A DNA stretch of 64,000 bases, from the NCBI RefSeq assembly GCF_003610915.1, contig NZ_NSDJ01000001.1, positions 1,488,001 through 1,552,000 on the forward strand, given 5' to 3'. The position numbers were made by a program, and so were the translations under genes. The number at the start of each line of letters is the position of its first letter. The stretch's first letter is position 1. The notes below the pieces were generated by a model that saw nothing but the letters and a program-made list of their open reading frames with translations, searched no databases and was not told where the DNA came from. This DNA comes from Rahnella variigena. GTDB taxonomy: Bacteria; Pseudomonadota; Gammaproteobacteria; Enterobacterales; Enterobacteriaceae. Positions 10,870 to 22,743 of the stretch are shown here, one piece after another.

Positions 10870-11226
10870 ATCCTCATTTGTATGTCCGTCACGGACATAA
10901 TTTAATACTGTAATTTTTCGGGCCTTCCTGATATTTCTGACTGGTTGTTACTCTCAGGCAGTGTTTTGTGCCGGGCAGAAGAATGAAGGCAGTGCGAGCC
11001 GATATAACGATATTTCCTGACCCTTTTTGGCGTTTGCCTGACTCAGATTCTGACGCTAAGGTACTGAGTTAGGTTTGTGAACGCCAATAAGAACAGCAGG
11101 GTTTTTTAATCCCGATAGAAAGTCCTAAAATTCAGCGGTTTCCCCCATAAATCGTTGCCTGATAGAACAGCTAGCTGAAATAAAAAGTCATCCTATAGAA
11201 GAAACAAAAAGCCTGGAGGCAAAACC
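10870..11226. other. ilvIH upstream region, no gene seen
   Basis: About 350 bases ahead of ilvI. In E. coli this region holds the ilvIH promoter and a series of Lrp sites. The sequence here is moderately A+T-rich and has no leader peptide or attenuator that I can recognise, consistent with Lrp control. I could not assign individual Lrp sites or the -10/-35. A ribosome site GGAGG (11215-11219) precedes the ilvI ATG. Confidence 0.4.
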
Positions 11227-12945
11227 ATGGAGATGTTGTCAGGAGCCGAGATGGTCGTCCGGTCGTTAATCGACCAGGGCGTTAAGCACGTATTCGGTTA
11301 TCCCGGCGGAGCGGTGTTGGATATCTATGATGCCCTGCATACGGTCGGTGGGATAGATCATGTGCTGGTGAGACATGAACAGGGTGCTGTTCATATGGCT
11401 GATGGTTATGCGCGCGCCACGGGTGACGTGGGCGTGGTGCTGGTGACTTCAGGTCCCGGCGCAACCAATGCGATCACCGGTATTGCCACGGCTTATATGG
11501 ATTCCATTCCACTGGTGGTGCTATCAGGTCAGGTCCACAGTTCACTCATTGGTTATGACGCGTTCCAGGAATGCGACATGGTGGGCATTTCCCGCCCGGT
11601 GGTGAAACACAGTTTTCTGGTAAAGCGCGCGGAAGATATTCCGACTGTGCTGAAAAAAGCGTTTTATCTGGCGTCTACCGGCCGTCCCGGGCCGGTTGTC
11701 GTTGACCTGCCAAAAGACGTGGTGAATCCGCAGATCAAACTGCCTTACGCCTATCCTGAGCAGGTAACAATGCGCTCCTACAACCCGACGGTACAGGGCC
11801 ATCGCGGGCAAATCAAACGTGCCGTCCAGACCTTGCTGGCGGCTAAAAAACCGGTGCTGTACGTCGGCGGCGGCGCGATCAACTCTGAGTGTGATGCTGA
11901 GCTGCTGCAGCTGGCAGAGAAACTGAATCTGCCGGTAACCAGTTCTCTGATGGGTCTGGGCGCTTTCCCTGGCACGCATCGTCAGAGCCTTGGCATGCTC
12001 GGTATGCACGGCACTTACGAAGCCAATATGGCGATGCACAGTGCGGATCTGATTTTCGGCGTAGGTGTGCGTTTCGACGACCGTACTACTAATAATCTGG
12101 CGAAATATTGCCCGAATGCGACAGTCATGCATATCGATATCGACCCGACGTCCATTTCTAAAACCGTGAATGCGGATATTCCCATTGTCGGTGATGCAAA
12201 ACAGACACTGGTTCAGATGCTCGAATTGCTGGCACAAAGCGATGAAAAGCAGGAATTCGATGCGCTGCGTGACTGGTGGCAAAACATTGAAAACTGGCGC
12301 GGCCGCGAATGCCTGAGCTACGACAAAAATACCGGCACCATCAAGCCGCAGGCGGTTATCGAAACGCTGCACCGTCTGACCAAAGGCGATGCTTACGTGA
12401 CGTCGGATGTCGGCCAGCATCAGATGTTTGCTGCGCTGTATTATAAATTCGACAAGCCGCGACACTGGATCAACTCCGGTGGCCTCGGCACGATGGGCTT
12501 TGGCCTGCCAGCCGCGCTGGGTGTAAAACTCGGTCTGCCGGATGAAACAGTGATTTGCGTGACCGGCGACGGCAGTATTCAGATGAACATTCAGGAACTG
12601 TCGACTGCACTGCAATACGATTTGCCGGTGATCGTGGTGAACCTGAACAACGGTTACCTCGGCATGGTAAAGCAGTGGCAGGACATGATTTACTCCGGCC
12701 GTCATTCCCAATCCTATATGCAATCTCTGCCTGATTTTGTGAAACTGGCGGAAGCTTACGGGCACGTGGGTATCGCAATCCGCACGCCGGATGAGCTGGA
12801 AAGCAAACTGGCGCTGGCGCTGGAACAGAAAAATCGTCTGGTATTTGTGGATATCAGCATAGATGAAACAGAACACGTTTACCCGATGCACATCCGTGGC
12901 GGTGCGATGGACGAAATGTGGTTAAGCAAAACGGAGAGGACCTGA
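11227..12945 (+). CDS. ilvI: Acetolactate synthase III large (catalytic) subunit IlvI
   Basis: Protein of 572 residues (E. coli 574) with the same start [19 protein letters not shown]. It is a thiamine diphosphate enzyme joining two pyruvates, or pyruvate and 2-ketobutyrate, for valine, leucine and isoleucine synthesis. The catalytic glutamate lies in [13 protein letters not shown] (about 47-60). The ThDP motif begins [12 protein letters not shown] (about 440) and ends [15 protein letters not shown]. The middle domain binds FAD. IlvH follows two bases after the stop. E. coli IlvI has Arg where this protein has Gly in NNGYLG. Confidence 0.97.
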   Translation: MEMLSGAEMVVRSLIDQGVKHVFGYPGGAVLDIYDALHTVGGIDHVLVRHEQGAVHMADGYARATGDVGVVLVTSGPGATNAITGIATAYMDSIPLVVLSGQVHSSLIGYDAFQECDMVGISRPVVKHSFLVKRAEDIPTVLKKAFYLASTGRPGPVVVDLPKDVVNPQIKLPYAYPEQVTMRSYNPTVQGHRGQIKRAVQTLLAAKKPVLYVGGGAINSECDAELLQLAEKLNLPVTSSLMGLGAFPGTHRQSLGMLGMHGTYEANMAMHSADLIFGVGVRFDDRTTNNLAKYCPNATVMHIDIDPTSISKTVNADIPIVGDAKQTLVQMLELLAQSDEKQEFDALRDWWQNIENWRGRECLSYDKNTGTIKPQAVIETLHRLTKGDAYVTSDVGQHQMFAALYYKFDKPRHWINSGGLGTMGFGLPAALGVKLGLPDETVICVTGDGSIQMNIQELSTALQYDLPVIVVNLNNGYLGMVKQWQDMIYSGRHSQSYMQSLPDFVKLAEAYGHVGIAIRTPDELESKLALALEQKNRLVFVDISIDETEHVYPMHIRGGAMDEMWLSKTERT

Positions 12946-12947
12946 TC

Positions 12948-13439
12948 ATGCGCCGGATTTTATCAGTTTTACTGGAAAACGAATCGGGCGCGTTGTCCCG
13001 TGTAGTCGGCCTGTTCTCTCAGCGTGGCTACAACATTGAAAGCCTGACCGTGGCACCCACTGACGATCCGACCCTGTCACGCATGACCATTCAGACCGTC
13101 GGCGATGCCAAGGTGCTCGAGCAAATCGAAAAGCAACTGCATAAGCTGGTCGATGTACTGCGCGTGACCGAGCTGGTACAGGGCGCTCACGTTGAGCGTG
13201 AAATCATGCTGGTGAAGGTGCAGGCTTCAGGCTATGGCCGTGAAGAAGTTAAACGTTCAACTGAGATTTTCCGTGGTCAGATCGTGGACGTCACCGCCAC
13301 GCTTTACACCGTTCAGCTGGCGGGAACCAGCGACAAGCTTGACGCATTTTTAGCCAGCATCCGTGATGTGGCTGAAATTGTGGAAGTTGCACGCTCCGGC
13401 GTGGTCGGTGTTTCGCGTGGCGACAAGATTATGCGTTAA
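12948..13439 (+). CDS. ilvH: Acetolactate synthase III small (regulatory) subunit IlvH
   Basis: Begins [19 protein letters not shown], giving 163 residues exactly as in E. coli. The in-frame extension to 12918 overlaps ilvI and is not used. An N-terminal ACT domain (about 1-75) binds valine for feedback inhibition, and a C-terminal ferredoxin-like domain (about 80-163) activates IlvI. The ribosome site GGAGAGGA lies inside the end of ilvI, so the subunits are translationally linked. A strong terminator follows. Confidence 0.97.
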   Translation: MRRILSVLLENESGALSRVVGLFSQRGYNIESLTVAPTDDPTLSRMTIQTVGDAKVLEQIEKQLHKLVDVLRVTELVQGAHVEREIMLVKVQASGYGREEVKRSTEIFRGQIVDVTATLYTVQLAGTSDKLDAFLASIRDVAEIVEVARSGVVGVSRGDKIMR

Positions 13440-13481
13440 AGCTCAAATAATCAGCAAGATGTGAAGTTTTGCTGATAGTTA

Positions 13482-13514
13482 AAAGCCCGGCTCATGAGCC
13501 GGGCTTTCTTTTTT
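13482..13514 (+). terminator. ilvIH terminator
   Basis: AAAGCCCGGCTC and its complement form a self-complementary hairpin (13482-13506), followed by TCTTTTTT. Classic intrinsic terminator 43 bases after ilvH. Confidence 0.9.
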
Positions 13515-13606
13515 GCGAGTCAGGTGAAGCGATTCGGTAAAACACCTTGCCCGGCAGGGGCTTCTGCGGTTAGATAAAGCATTATCTTTATTAAGGGGTT
13601 TGCTCA

Positions 13607-14611
13607 GTGAAGCTGGATGAGATCGCGAGGTTAGCGGGCGTTTCGCGTACCACGGCCAGTTATGTGATTAATGGCAAGGCGAAACAGTATCGTGTCAGCG
13701 ATAAGACAGTCGAGAAAGTCATGGCTGTCGTGAAGGAACATAACTATCACCCGAACGCGGTGGCAGCAGGTCTGCGCGCCGGTCGAACCCGCTCTATTGG
13801 TCTGGTGATCCCTGACCTGGAAAACACCAGCTACACCAAAATTGCCAATTTCCTTGAGCGGCAGGCCCGTCAGCGTGGCTATCAGTTGCTGATTGCCTGC
13901 TCTGAAGATCAGCCTGATAATGAAATGCGTTGCATCGAACATCTTCTGCAGCGTCAGGTTGATGCCATCATCATTTCCACGTCTTTACCGCCGGAACACC
14001 CTTTCTATCAGCGCTGGGCTAACGATGATTTCCCGATCATTGCGCTCGACCGTGCCCTGGACCCTGAGCACTTCATCAGCGTGGTCGGGGCCGATCAGGA
14101 AGACGCACTGATGCTGGCGCAGGAATTGCGCACGTTCCCGGCTGAATCGGTACTCTATCTCGGCGCACTGCCGGAGCTTTCTGTGAGCTTCCTGCGTGAA
14201 CAAGGATTTCGTCAGGCCTGGGCTGATGATCCCCGTCAGCCGAAATACCTTTACGCCAATGCCTACGATCGCGAATCGGCTGCCGTCGTCTTTGCTGAAT
14301 GGCTGAAAACCAACCCGATGCCACAGGCGTTATTTACCACCTCATTCCAGTTGTTGCAGGGTGTCATGGACGTGACGCTGAAAACGGAAGGGCGGCTGCC
14401 GGTCGATCTGGCGATTGCCACATTCGGCGATAACGAGTTGCTCGATTTCCTGGAGTGTCCGGTTCTCGCTGTGGCGCAGCGTCACCGTGATGTGGCTGAA
14501 CGCGTGCTGGAACTGGTGTTGGCCTGTCTCGATGAGCCGAAAAAACCGAAAGCCGGGCTGACCCGTATCCGGCGTAATTTGTTCCGCCGTGGCCGTCTGA
14601 GCCGCAAATAA
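13607..14611 (+). CDS. cra: Catabolite repressor/activator Cra (FruR)
   Basis: LacI-family regulator of 334 residues, the same length as E. coli Cra. The N-terminal helix-turn-helix is [19 protein letters not shown], followed by a hinge near residue 55 and a periplasmic-binding-type effector domain that senses fructose-1-phosphate or fructose-1,6-bisphosphate. It balances glycolysis and gluconeogenesis. The start is GTG at 13607, behind AAGGGG (13593-13598); E. coli also uses GTG. It is monocistronic between the ilvIH terminator and a weak hairpin at 14620. Confidence 0.96.
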   Translation: MKLDEIARLAGVSRTTASYVINGKAKQYRVSDKTVEKVMAVVKEHNYHPNAVAAGLRAGRTRSIGLVIPDLENTSYTKIANFLERQARQRGYQLLIACSEDQPDNEMRCIEHLLQRQVDAIIISTSLPPEHPFYQRWANDDFPIIALDRALDPEHFISVVGADQEDALMLAQELRTFPAESVLYLGALPELSVSFLREQGFRQAWADDPRQPKYLYANAYDRESAAVVFAEWLKTNPMPQALFTTSFQLLQGVMDVTLKTEGRLPVDLAIATFGDNELLDFLECPVLAVAQRHRDVAERVLELVLACLDEPKKPKAGLTRIRRNLFRRGRLSRK

Positions 14612-14619
14612 ACCTCCTG

Positions 14620-14650
14620 CGGGCATTCATCCTGACTGCCCGTTGTTTTC
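14620..14650 (+). terminator. Candidate weak terminator after cra
   Basis: Six-base stem CGGGCA / TGCCCG with an 11-base loop, followed by TTGTTTTCCC. Short stem and broken T run, so only a candidate. Confidence 0.4.
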
Positions 14651-15231
14651 CCGTCTCAGCAACACGTTTCATAAGTAACAATGAATAAAGCATCTTGCCG
14701 GTTGTGATAATCGAATACGAAAATTCCCATATAACCAGAATGGGTAAATTAAGAACATTCCCAGACTGCTGAATTATTAACAAATGTTTTTGTCTTTCCT
14801 GAACTGATATAAACCTGCCAATCAATTTCTAAAATACGTTAATGCTCCCTGCAAAAGTGCTGTAGAATTCCCCGCTTAATTTCCCGCAGTTATGGTCTGA
14901 CGCGTTGCTGATGAGTTTTGAATCAGCCGGAAGACTGATGTCCTGCGGGTTGGCAGGTAAAATGATGATGATGTAGACGTGACAGCCATAAAAAAACTGA
15001 AAATGATTTTTGTTATGGCAAAACAGTCAGGAAATGAGAGTTAGCTAGCAGAAGAATATAAATAGTTAAATAATGTTCAGTTTGGCTTTTTTTTAAACGA
15101 AATTATTAACCCTCCGAAATTTCTTCAACTAATCATGACGTTATTTTCTCTCCCCTTCTAAAAAACATCATCACCTTGCGCTAAGTAATTGCCTGGCTGC
15201 GTAAATAATGCCAAACCTTCTCTGCTCTGGC
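14651..15231. other. cra-mraZ intergenic region with an unexplained hairpin
   Basis: About 580 bases without a credible open frame, A+T-rich in its second half. It contains CCTGC-N6-GCAGG (14942-14957). It also has a longer stem in which GCCATAA and AAAAA (14985-14996) pair with TTTTT and TTATGGC (15007-15019) around one bulged G. The Pmra promoter lies at the right edge. I do not recognise a known small RNA here. Confidence 0.45.
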
Positions 15232-15294
15232 TTGACAAGGTTTTAAAACCATCCGTAAACTCTTTTCTGTGGGAATTTGTGGGGGAAAGTGGTG
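15232..15294 (+). promoter_or_regulatory. Pmra promoter with three MraZ boxes
   Basis: The -35 TTGACA (15232-15237) is 17 bases before GTAAAC (15255-15260), like the E. coli mra promoter that drives the first part of the dcw cluster. Just after it, GTGGGA (15269), GTGGGG (15279) and GTGGTG (15289) repeat every 10 bases, which are MraZ-binding direct repeats. MraZ should therefore repress its own operon. The third box departs from GTGGGN at one position. Confidence 0.85.
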
Positions 15295-15322
15295 AAAAAG
15301 GTCACAGAGGGGTAGATCGGTC

Positions 15323-15781
15323 ATGTTTCGTGGCGCGACGATGGTTAACCTCGACAGCAAAGGGCGACTTGCCGTACCTACCCGCTATCGGGATTTGCTG
15401 AGCGAAGAATCGCAAGGTCAAATGGTTTGCACCATAGACCTCCATCACCCATGTCTCCTCCTTTACACCCTCCCTGAGTGGGAAGTTATCGAACAAAAAT
15501 TGTCCCGTCTGTCGAGCATGAACCCTGTTGAGCGCCGTATTCAGCGCCTTTTACTCGGGCATGCGAGTGAATGTCAGATGGATAACGCCGGGCGCCTGCT
15601 GATTGCAACAACATTGCGACAGCACGCCGGGCTCGAAAAAGAAGTGATGCTGGTTGGGCAGTTCAATAAGTTTGAACTGTGGGATGAACAGACCTGGTAT
15701 CAACAAGTTAAGGAAGACATCGACGCTGAACAATCGTCTCAGGAACCCCTTTCTGATCGATTACAGGACTTGTCATTATAA
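15323..15781 (+). CDS. mraZ: Transcriptional regulator MraZ
   Basis: Protein of 152 residues starting [20 protein letters not shown], as in E. coli. It consists of two SpoVT/AbrB-like swapped-hairpin domains (about 5-50 and 80-125), each with a DxxGR-type motif ([18 protein letters not shown]). It forms an octameric ring that binds the tandem GTGGG boxes just upstream and represses the dcw operon. It is first in the cluster, two bases before rsmH. Excess MraZ is toxic in E. coli and balanced by RsmH. Confidence 0.97.
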   Translation: MFRGATMVNLDSKGRLAVPTRYRDLLSEESQGQMVCTIDLHHPCLLLYTLPEWEVIEQKLSRLSSMNPVERRIQRLLLGHASECQMDNAGRLLIATTLRQHAGLEKEVMLVGQFNKFELWDEQTWYQQVKEDIDAEQSSQEPLSDRLQDLSL

Positions 15782-15783
15782 GC

Positions 15784-16725
15784 ATGGTTGAAAACTACAA
15801 ACACACTTCCGTTTTGCTGGATGAAGCCGTTAACGGCCTTAACATTCGTCAGGACGGCATTTACATAGACGGAACTTTTGGCCGCGGTGGCCACTCACGT
15901 TTGATTCTGTCCCAGCTTGGGCCGGACGGACGCTTGCTGGCGATTGACCGTGATCCACAAGCGATCAAAGCCGCAGAATCCATTGATGATCCTCGTTTTT
16001 CGATTGTTCACGGACCTTTCTCTGATCTCGCTGACTATGTGCGTGATCGCGGCCTCGAAGGCAAGATCGACGGCGTATTACTGGACTTAGGTGTTTCTTC
16101 TCCGCAGCTTGATGATCCTGAACGCGGATTCTCATTTATGCGCGACGGGCCTCTGGATATGCGTATGGATCCAACTCGTGGTTATTCAGCGGCTGAATGG
16201 CTGATGAAAGCGGAAGCCGAAGACATTGCCTGGGTGCTGAAAACGTTCGGCGAAGAACGTTTTGCCAAGCGAATTGCCCGCGCGATCGTTGAGCGTAACC
16301 GTGAGCTGCCGATGACCCGAACCAAAGAGCTGGCGGATTTGATTGCCAACGCTTCTCCGGTCCGGGAAAAACACAAACATCCGGCCACGCGCAGCTTCCA
16401 GGCTATCCGTATTTACATCAACAGTGAGCTGGAAGAAATCGAACGCGCGCTGGATGGCGCTCTGGAAATTCTGGCACCTGAAGGTCGTTTATCGGTGATC
16501 AGTTTCCACTCTCTGGAAGACCGTATTGTGAAGCGTTTTATTCGCCAGCACAGTCGTGGCGCGCAAGTGCCAGCGGGTATCCCGATGACCGAAGCGCAAA
16601 TCGCTGAGCTTGGCGGACGTTCCCTGAAGTCCGTCGGGAAGATGATGCCTTCAGACGCTGAAGTCGCGGAAAACCCTCGCGCACGCAGTTCAGTTCTGCG
16701 TTTTGCTGAGAGAACGACAGCGTGA
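15784..16725 (+). CDS. rsmH: 16S rRNA m4C1402 methyltransferase RsmH (MraW)
   Basis: Protein of 313 residues (E. coli 313). The SAM-binding Rossmann motif [15 protein letters not shown] is around residue 30, with [18 protein letters not shown] near 100. It methylates N4 of C1402 in the ribosomal P site. Its ATG lies two bases after mraZ, and its stop overlaps the ftsL GTG (GTGA), so all three are translated together. Confidence 0.97.
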   Translation: MVENYKHTSVLLDEAVNGLNIRQDGIYIDGTFGRGGHSRLILSQLGPDGRLLAIDRDPQAIKAAESIDDPRFSIVHGPFSDLADYVRDRGLEGKIDGVLLDLGVSSPQLDDPERGFSFMRDGPLDMRMDPTRGYSAAEWLMKAEAEDIAWVLKTFGEERFAKRIARAIVERNRELPMTRTKELADLIANASPVREKHKHPATRSFQAIRIYINSELEEIERALDGALEILAPEGRLSVISFHSLEDRIVKRFIRQHSRGAQVPAGIPMTEAQIAELGGRSLKSVGKMMPSDAEVAENPRARSSVLRFAERTTA

Positions 16726-17042
16726 TCGGCAACGAACGCCACGGTTTAGTGGGGGTTATTGCCAGCGATATTTTGCGCAATGGCAAGATCCCGCTGATTT
16801 TGCTGATTGCCGTTCTGGTCAGCGCAATCTTAGTGGTCACAACCGCTCACCGTACGCGTTTGCTGACGGCTCAGCGCGAACAATTAGTACTGGAACGGGA
16901 CGCGCTGGATATCGAATGGCGCAACCTGATCTTGGAAGAGAATGCTCTCGGCGATCACAGCCGGGTAGAACGCATCGCAACGGAGAAATTGCAGATGCAG
17001 CACGTTGATCCATCTCAAGAAATTATTGTGGTTCAGCCTTAA
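16722..17042 (+). CDS. ftsL: Cell division protein FtsL
   Basis: Bitopic membrane protein of 106 residues, slightly shorter than E. coli (121) because of a shorter cytoplasmic tail. One transmembrane helix lies around 22-40 ([19 protein letters not shown]), then a periplasmic coiled coil with [24 protein letters not shown] sequence, nearly identical to E. coli. It forms the FtsQLB complex that activates FtsWI septal synthesis. GTG start overlapping the rsmH stop. Poor initiation signals fit its low abundance. Confidence 0.95.
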   Translation: MIGNERHGLVGVIASDILRNGKIPLILLIAVLVSAILVVTTAHRTRLLTAQREQLVLERDALDIEWRNLILEENALGDHSRVERIATEKLQMQHVDPSQEIIVVQP

Positions 17043-17069
17043 AATGCGCACGGAGAATACAGGCAGCTA

Positions 17070-18833
17070 ATGAAAGCAACACGCACCGCGAAGTTAAAGC
17101 GTCCAGAAGATCAAGCCAGCTTTATCAGCTGGCGTTTTGCGTTGTTGTGCGCCTGTATCCTGCTGGCATTGGTTGGCCTGATGTTGCGTGTGGCATACCT
17201 GCAGGTTATTAACCCGGATAAGCTGGTGAGAGAAGGGGATCTGCGTTCCCTGCGCGTGCAAACCATTCCTACCTCACGTGGCATGATTACCGATCGTTCC
17301 GGTCGCCCTCTGGCGGTCAGCGTTCCGGTCAATGCTATCTGGGCAGACCCGAAAGAAATTAACGATCGCGGCGGCATTACCGTCGATACCAAATGGAAGG
17401 CGCTGGCTGACGCGCTGAACATGCCGCTTGCCCAGCTTTCCGCCCGCATTAATGCCAATCCCAACGGACGCTTCGTATACCTAGCCCGTCAGGTTAACCC
17501 TGCCGTTGGCGAATATGTCCATAAACTCAAACTGCCGGGGATTTCCCTGCGTCAGGAATCGCGCCGTTATTATCCGGCCGGGCAGGTGACGTCGCATGTT
17601 ATCGGCGTGACCAACATTGATGGCGAAGGCATTGAAGGCGTTGAGAAGAGTTTTGACCGCTGGCTGACCGGTAAACCCGGCGAACGTACCATTCGTAAAG
17701 ACCGTTTTGGTCGCGTTATCGAAGATATTTCTACCGTCGACAGTCAGGCCGCCCACAACCTCGCACTGAGTATCGACGAGCGTTTACAGGCGCTGGTTTA
17801 CCGCGAACTGAATAATGCGGTGGCGTTTAACAAAGCCGAATCAGGTACTGCCGTGCTGGTTGATGTCCAGACCGGTGAAGTGCTGGCGATGGCGAACAGC
17901 CCTTCATACAACCCAAACAACATGCCGGATACGCCGAAAGATGTGATGCGTAACCGTGCCATCACCGACATTTTTGAGCCGGGTTCCACAGTGAAACCGA
18001 TGGTGGTGATGACGGCACTGAAAAACGGTGTGGTCCGCGAAAACAGCGTGCTGAACACCCTGCCGTATCGGATCAATGGCCATGAGATTAAAGATGTTGC
18101 GCGTTACGGTGAGCTTTCCGTCACGGGCATCTTGCAGAAGTCGAGTAACGTCGGTGTTTCACGACTGGCGTTATCGATGCCCTCCGCTGAGCTGGTAGAT
18201 ACTTACTCGCGATTCGGATTGGGAAAACCAACCAATTTGGGGCTGGTTGGAGAAAGCAGTGGCATATACCCTAAAAAACAACGGTGGTCTGACATAGAGA
18301 GGGCCACCTTCTCTTTCGGCTACGGGCTAATGGTGACACCTCTCCAGTTAGCGCGAGTCTACGCAACGATCGGCAGCATGGGCATTTATCGCCCATTGTC
18401 GATCACGAAAGTTGATCCGCCGGTATCCGGCGAACGTGTCTTCCCTGAACCGCTGGTGCGTACCGTCGTACATATGATGGAAAGCGTTGCATTGCCTGGC
18501 GGCGGTGGCGTGAAGGCCGCGATCAAGGGTTACCGTATTGCGATAAAAACGGGTACCGCGAAGAAAGTCGGTCCGGACGGTAAATACGTTAACAAATACA
18601 TTGCCTATACCGCCGGCGTTGCGCCAGCAAGCAATCCAAGATTTGCGCTTGTGGTGGTCATTAACGATCCACAAGCAGGGAAATATTACGGTGGGGCCGT
18701 TTCCGCACCGGTGTTTGGCGCCATCATGGGCGGCGTATTGCGTACCATGAACGTTGAACCGGATGCGCTGACTGCCGATGAAAACGCAGACATAGTGAAT
18801 AATCAAAAAGAGGCTTCAGGTGGCAGATCGTAA
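17070..18833 (+). CDS. ftsI: Peptidoglycan D,D-transpeptidase FtsI (PBP3)
   Basis: Class B penicillin-binding protein of 587 residues (E. coli 588), target of cephalexin and aztreonam. A short cytoplasmic tail and one membrane helix (about 22-45) are followed by a pedestal domain with [14 protein letters not shown] near 68. The transpeptidase domain has the SxxK nucleophile S306 in GSTVKPM, an SSN motif in [10 protein letters not shown] near 357, and KTGTAKK near 492. It cross-links septal peptidoglycan with FtsW. The 27-base spacer after ftsL holds GGAG. Its end overlaps murE by 14 bases. Confidence 0.97.
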   Translation: MKATRTAKLKRPEDQASFISWRFALLCACILLALVGLMLRVAYLQVINPDKLVREGDLRSLRVQTIPTSRGMITDRSGRPLAVSVPVNAIWADPKEINDRGGITVDTKWKALADALNMPLAQLSARINANPNGRFVYLARQVNPAVGEYVHKLKLPGISLRQESRRYYPAGQVTSHVIGVTNIDGEGIEGVEKSFDRWLTGKPGERTIRKDRFGRVIEDISTVDSQAAHNLALSIDERLQALVYRELNNAVAFNKAESGTAVLVDVQTGEVLAMANSPSYNPNNMPDTPKDVMRNRAITDIFEPGSTVKPMVVMTALKNGVVRENSVLNTLPYRINGHEIKDVARYGELSVTGILQKSSNVGVSRLALSMPSAELVDTYSRFGLGKPTNLGLVGESSGIYPKKQRWSDIERATFSFGYGLMVTPLQLARVYATIGSMGIYRPLSITKVDPPVSGERVFPEPLVRTVVHMMESVALPGGGGVKAAIKGYRIAIKTGTAKKVGPDGKYVNKYIAYTAGVAPASNPRFALVVVINDPQAGKYYGGAVSAPVFGAIMGGVLRTMNVEPDALTADENADIVNNQKEASGGRS

Positions 18834-20307
18834 TTTGCGCGACATCTTAGCGCCCTGGGTGAGTGATGCCCCGGCAGCAGCGCTAAAAGACATGATTCTG
18901 GACAGCCGCGTTGCGGCTGCCGGCGATCTGTTTGTCGCGGTTTCAGGCCATACCAGTGACGGGCGTCGTTTTATTCCCCAGGCAATTGCCCAGGGCGTCG
19001 CTGCCGTCGTGGCCGAGGCAAAGGGTGAACAAGAACACGGAACGGTTTGCCAGATGCATGGTGTACCGGTCATTTATCTCGAAGATCTCAACGTCCTGCT
19101 GTCAGAACTGGCGGGACGTTTTTACCAGCAACCGGGCAAAGCGTTACGTCTGGTTGGCGTAACCGGTACCAACGGTAAAACCACCACCACGCAGTTGCTG
19201 GCGCAGTGGAGCCAGTTACTGGGCGAAACCAGCGCCGTGATGGGCACCGTCGGCAATGGTTTGCTGGATAACGTGGTACCCGCGGAAAACACCACCGGTT
19301 CTGCCGTGCAGGTTCAGCACATTCTGGCCGATCTGGTGAAGCAAGGCGCAACCTTTGCCGCAATGGAAGTTTCTTCCCACGGACTGGTTCAGCACCGTGT
19401 TGCCGCATTGCCCTTTGCCGCAGCGGCATTCACCAACCTGAGCCGTGATCATCTTGATTATCACGGTGATATGCAGAGTTACGAAGACGCTAAATGGCAG
19501 CTTTTCTCCTCGCATCAGGTCGGTCAGAAAATCATTAATGCTGACGATGAAGTCGGCGCGCGCTGGTTAGCGAAAACGCCTGAAGCTGTCGCCGTCAGTA
19601 TGGAAGACAAAATCCCGGCAGGCTGGAAAGGCCGCTGGCTGGTGGCACGCAGCGTGAATTATCACGATAACGGCGCCACCGTAAATATCGATTCAAGCTG
19701 GGGCGAAGGTAAGTTTGATAGTCGCCTTATGGGCGCGTTCAACGTCAGCAACCTGCTGGTTGCGCTGGCTACACTGCTTTCCCTGGATTATCCGCTGGCG
19801 CAATTACTGGCTACGGCTTCTCAGCTACAACCGGTTTGCGGCCGCATGGAAGTCTTCAATGCACCGGGCAAACCTACCGCTGTCGTTGATTATGCCCATA
19901 CTCCTGACGCGCTGGAAAAAGCACTGGCGGCTGCCCGTCTGCATTGTCGCGGTACGCTGTGGTGTGTGTTTGGTTGCGGCGGCGATCGTGATAAAGGTAA
20001 GCGTCCGCTGATGGGCGGCATTGCGGAGCAATACGCTGACCGTGTGATCGTCACCGATGACAATCCGCGCAGTGAAGAGCCGCGCGCTATCGTTGCTGAT
20101 ATCCTTGCTGGCCTGCTTGATGCAGGGCGTGCGCAGGAAATTCATGGTCGCGCAGAAGCCGTCACCAGCGCAATTATGCAGGCGAAAGAAGAAGACGTCG
20201 TGCTGATTGCCGGTAAAGGGCACGAAGACTACCAGCTGGTCGGTAACCAGCGTCTTGATTATTCCGACCGCGTCACGGTTGCACGTTTGCTGGGGGTGAT
20301 CGCATGA
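18820..20307 (+). CDS. murE: UDP-MurNAc-tripeptide synthetase MurE (meso-DAP adding)
   Basis: ATP-dependent ligase of 495 residues adding meso-diaminopimelate to UDP-MurNAc-L-Ala-D-Glu. The ATP loop [16 protein letters not shown] lies near 108. The DDNPRSEEP motif near 412 marks the meso-DAP type rather than the lysine type. The carbamoylated lysine region contains YEDAKWQLF. The GTG start sits inside the end of ftsI, and the stop overlaps murF by four bases (ATGA). Confidence 0.97.
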   Translation: MADRNLRDILAPWVSDAPAAALKDMILDSRVAAAGDLFVAVSGHTSDGRRFIPQAIAQGVAAVVAEAKGEQEHGTVCQMHGVPVIYLEDLNVLLSELAGRFYQQPGKALRLVGVTGTNGKTTTTQLLAQWSQLLGETSAVMGTVGNGLLDNVVPAENTTGSAVQVQHILADLVKQGATFAAMEVSSHGLVQHRVAALPFAAAAFTNLSRDHLDYHGDMQSYEDAKWQLFSSHQVGQKIINADDEVGARWLAKTPEAVAVSMEDKIPAGWKGRWLVARSVNYHDNGATVNIDSSWGEGKFDSRLMGAFNVSNLLVALATLLSLDYPLAQLLATASQLQPVCGRMEVFNAPGKPTAVVDYAHTPDALEKALAAARLHCRGTLWCVFGCGGDRDKGKRPLMGGIAEQYADRVIVTDDNPRSEEPRAIVADILAGLLDAGRAQEIHGRAEAVTSAIMQAKEEDVVLIAGKGHEDYQLVGNQRLDYSDRVTVARLLGVIA

Positions 20308-21665
20308 TCCGCGTTTCCCTGCAAACTCTGGCGGATGCGCTCAACGCTGAGCTCATCGGCACAGATACTCAAATCGACAGCGTGACCACGGATACCCGTC
20401 AGGTCACCCAGGGCGGTTTGTTTATCGCGCTGAAAGGCGAAAAATTCGATGCCCATGACTTCGCTGCTGATGCCGTAAAAGCCGGAGCAGGGGCTTTGCT
20501 GGTAAGTAAGCGCTTACCGGTGGAGGTTCCTCAGTTAGTGGTTGCCGACACCCGCATTGCTCTCGGGCAACTGGGTGGCTGGGTGCGTCAGCAGGTTCCG
20601 GCCCGTGTCGTCGGCCTGACCGGTTCATCCGGCAAGACATCTGTGAAAGAGATGACTGCAGCTATTTTGCGTGAGTGCGGCAACGTGCTGTACACCGCTG
20701 GCAACTTCAATAACGACATCGGTGTTCCGCTCACCTTGCTGCGCCTGACCGCTGAACATGATTTTGCCGTCATCGAAATGGGCGCGAATCATCTTGGTGA
20801 AATCGCCTATACGACTGCGCTGGCACGGCCTGAAACGGCACTGGTGAATAACCTGTCAGCCGCGCATCTCGAAGGTTTCGGTTCCCTGGCGGGTGTCGCG
20901 CGGGCGAAAGGCGAGATTTTCGATGGCCTGCCGGAAGACGGCATCGCCGTGATCAATGCGGATAACAACGACTGGGCAAACTGGCAGCATAAGCTGAGCG
21001 GTAAAACCGTCTGGCGCTTCTCCCCGACTTACGGTGAAGGCATCAATTTCAGTGCGACTGATGTCAAAATCAGCCCGCTGAATACCGCGTTCACTCTGCA
21101 TTCTCCTCAGGGCAGCATTGATGTCTCGCTGCCGGTCCCCGGTCGTCACAACATCGCTAACGCACTGGCTGCGGCTGCGCTGGCAATGTCTGTCGGGGCA
21201 TCGCCGGAGAATGTGCGCGCCGGTCTGGCGACCCTGCAATCCGTCAAAGGGCGTTTATTCCCTATCGCACTTAGCGAGGGTAAAACCCTGCTTGATGACA
21301 GCTACAACGCCAACGTGGGTTCCATGACAGCCGCAGCGCAGGTGCTTTCTGAAATGCCTGGCTACCGCGTGATGGCAGTGGGTGATATGGCGGAACTGGG
21401 CGCGGAAAGCGAAAGCTGCCACCGTCAGGTGGGCGAAGCCATACGTAACGCCGGTATCGACAAAGTATTCAGTATTGGTCATGACAGCCGCATCATCAGT
21501 GATGTCAGCGGATGTGGTGAGCATTTAGAGGATAAGGCAGCCCTGACGGCCCGTTTAACGAGCTTACTGTCTGAACACGCGGTAATTACCGTTTTAATTA
21601 AAGGTTCACGTAGTGCCGCAATGGAGCAGGTAGTACGCGCGTTACAGGAGAATGCAACATGTTAG
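20304..21665 (+). CDS. murF: UDP-MurNAc-pentapeptide synthetase MurF
   Basis: Mur ligase of 453 residues (E. coli 452) that joins D-Ala-D-Ala from DdlB to the MurNAc tripeptide, the last cytoplasmic amino-acid addition. The ATP loop is [14 protein letters not shown] near 105. [14 protein letters not shown] near 157 and [11 protein letters not shown] near 330 are family signatures. It overlaps both murE and mraY (seven bases). Confidence 0.97.
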   Translation: MIRVSLQTLADALNAELIGTDTQIDSVTTDTRQVTQGGLFIALKGEKFDAHDFAADAVKAGAGALLVSKRLPVEVPQLVVADTRIALGQLGGWVRQQVPARVVGLTGSSGKTSVKEMTAAILRECGNVLYTAGNFNNDIGVPLTLLRLTAEHDFAVIEMGANHLGEIAYTTALARPETALVNNLSAAHLEGFGSLAGVARAKGEIFDGLPEDGIAVINADNNDWANWQHKLSGKTVWRFSPTYGEGINFSATDVKISPLNTAFTLHSPQGSIDVSLPVPGRHNIANALAAAALAMSVGASPENVRAGLATLQSVKGRLFPIALSEGKTLLDDSYNANVGSMTAAAQVLSEMPGYRVMAVGDMAELGAESESCHRQVGEAIRNAGIDKVFSIGHDSRIISDVSGCGEHLEDKAALTARLTSLLSEHAVITVLIKGSRSAAMEQVVRALQENATC

Positions 21666-22741
21666 TTTGGCTGGCCGAACACTTGGTCAAATATTATTCC
21701 GGCTTCAACGTCTTTTCCTATCTGACGTTTCGCGCCATTGTCAGCCTGCTGACCGCGTTGTTCCTGTCGCTGTGGATCGGGCCGCGCATGATTGCCCGCC
21801 TGCAAAAAATGTCTTTCGGTCAGGTTGTCCGTAACGACGGTCCTGAGTCGCATTTCAGTAAACGCGGTACGCCAACGATGGGCGGCCTGATGATTCTGGC
21901 GTCGATCACAATTTCTGTACTGATGTGGGCGTATCCGTCCAATCCGTATGTGTGGTGCGTGCTGTTTGTGCTGATTGGTTATGGCATCGTGGGCTTTATC
22001 GATGACTACCGCAAAGTCGTGCGCAAAGACACCAAGGGCCTGATTGCACGCTGGAAATACTTCTGGCAATCAGTCATCGCGCTGGCGGCAGCCTTCACCA
22101 TGTATGCCATTGGTAAAGACACGCCAGCCACTGAGCTGGTTGTGCCATTTTTCAAAGACGTCATGCCGCAGTTGGGTTTGCTGTACATCCTGCTGAGTTA
22201 TTTCGTCATTGTCGGCACCAGTAACGCAGTGAATCTGACAGATGGTCTGGACGGTCTGGCAATTATGCCAACGGTCTTCGTCGCAGCAGGTTTTGCGCTG
22301 GTGGCATGGGCAACCGGTAACATGAACTTCGCAAGCTATCTGCACATCCCTTATCTGCGTCATGCCGGTGAACTGGTGATCGTGTGTACGGCGATCGTCG
22401 GTGCCGGGCTTGGATTCCTCTGGTTCAACACCTATCCGGCACAAGTATTTATGGGTGATGTCGGCTCTCTGGCTCTGGGCGGGGCGCTGGGTACCATCGC
22501 CGTATTGCTGCGTCAGGAATTCTTACTGGTGATTATGGGCGGTGTGTTCGTGGTCGAAACACTGTCGGTGATCCTGCAGGTTGGGTCCTTCAAGTTACGT
22601 GGACAGCGCATTTTCCGTATGGCGCCTATCCATCATCACTACGAACTTAAAGGCTGGCCGGAACCGCGCGTCATCGTGCGCTTCTGGATTATTTCGCTGA
22701 TGCTGGTGCTGATTGGCCTGGCGACGCTGAAGGTACGGTAA
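21659..22741 (+). CDS. mraY: Phospho-MurNAc-pentapeptide translocase MraY
   Basis: Integral membrane enzyme of 360 residues (E. coli 360) with about ten helices. It transfers phospho-MurNAc-pentapeptide to undecaprenyl phosphate, forming lipid I. Active-site segments are [17 protein letters not shown] (D116/D117 region), [14 protein letters not shown] and [15 protein letters not shown], with the MAPIHHHYE histidine loop near 320. It is the target of tunicamycin and of phage phiX174 protein E. Confidence 0.98.
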   Translation: MLVWLAEHLVKYYSGFNVFSYLTFRAIVSLLTALFLSLWIGPRMIARLQKMSFGQVVRNDGPESHFSKRGTPTMGGLMILASITISVLMWAYPSNPYVWCVLFVLIGYGIVGFIDDYRKVVRKDTKGLIARWKYFWQSVIALAAAFTMYAIGKDTPATELVVPFFKDVMPQLGLLYILLSYFVIVGTSNAVNLTDGLDGLAIMPTVFVAAGFALVAWATGNMNFASYLHIPYLRHAGELVIVCTAIVGAGLGFLWFNTYPAQVFMGDVGSLALGGALGTIAVLLRQEFLLVIMGGVFVVETLSVILQVGSFKLRGQRIFRMAPIHHHYELKGWPEPRVIVRFWIISLMLVLIGLATLKVR

Positions 22742-22743
22742 TT

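Noticed and set aside
11542..12891. Open frame of 449 codons on the minus strand opposite ilvI
   Set aside because: Antisense shadow; His/Gln/Arg-rich sequence with no recognisable domain or start signal.
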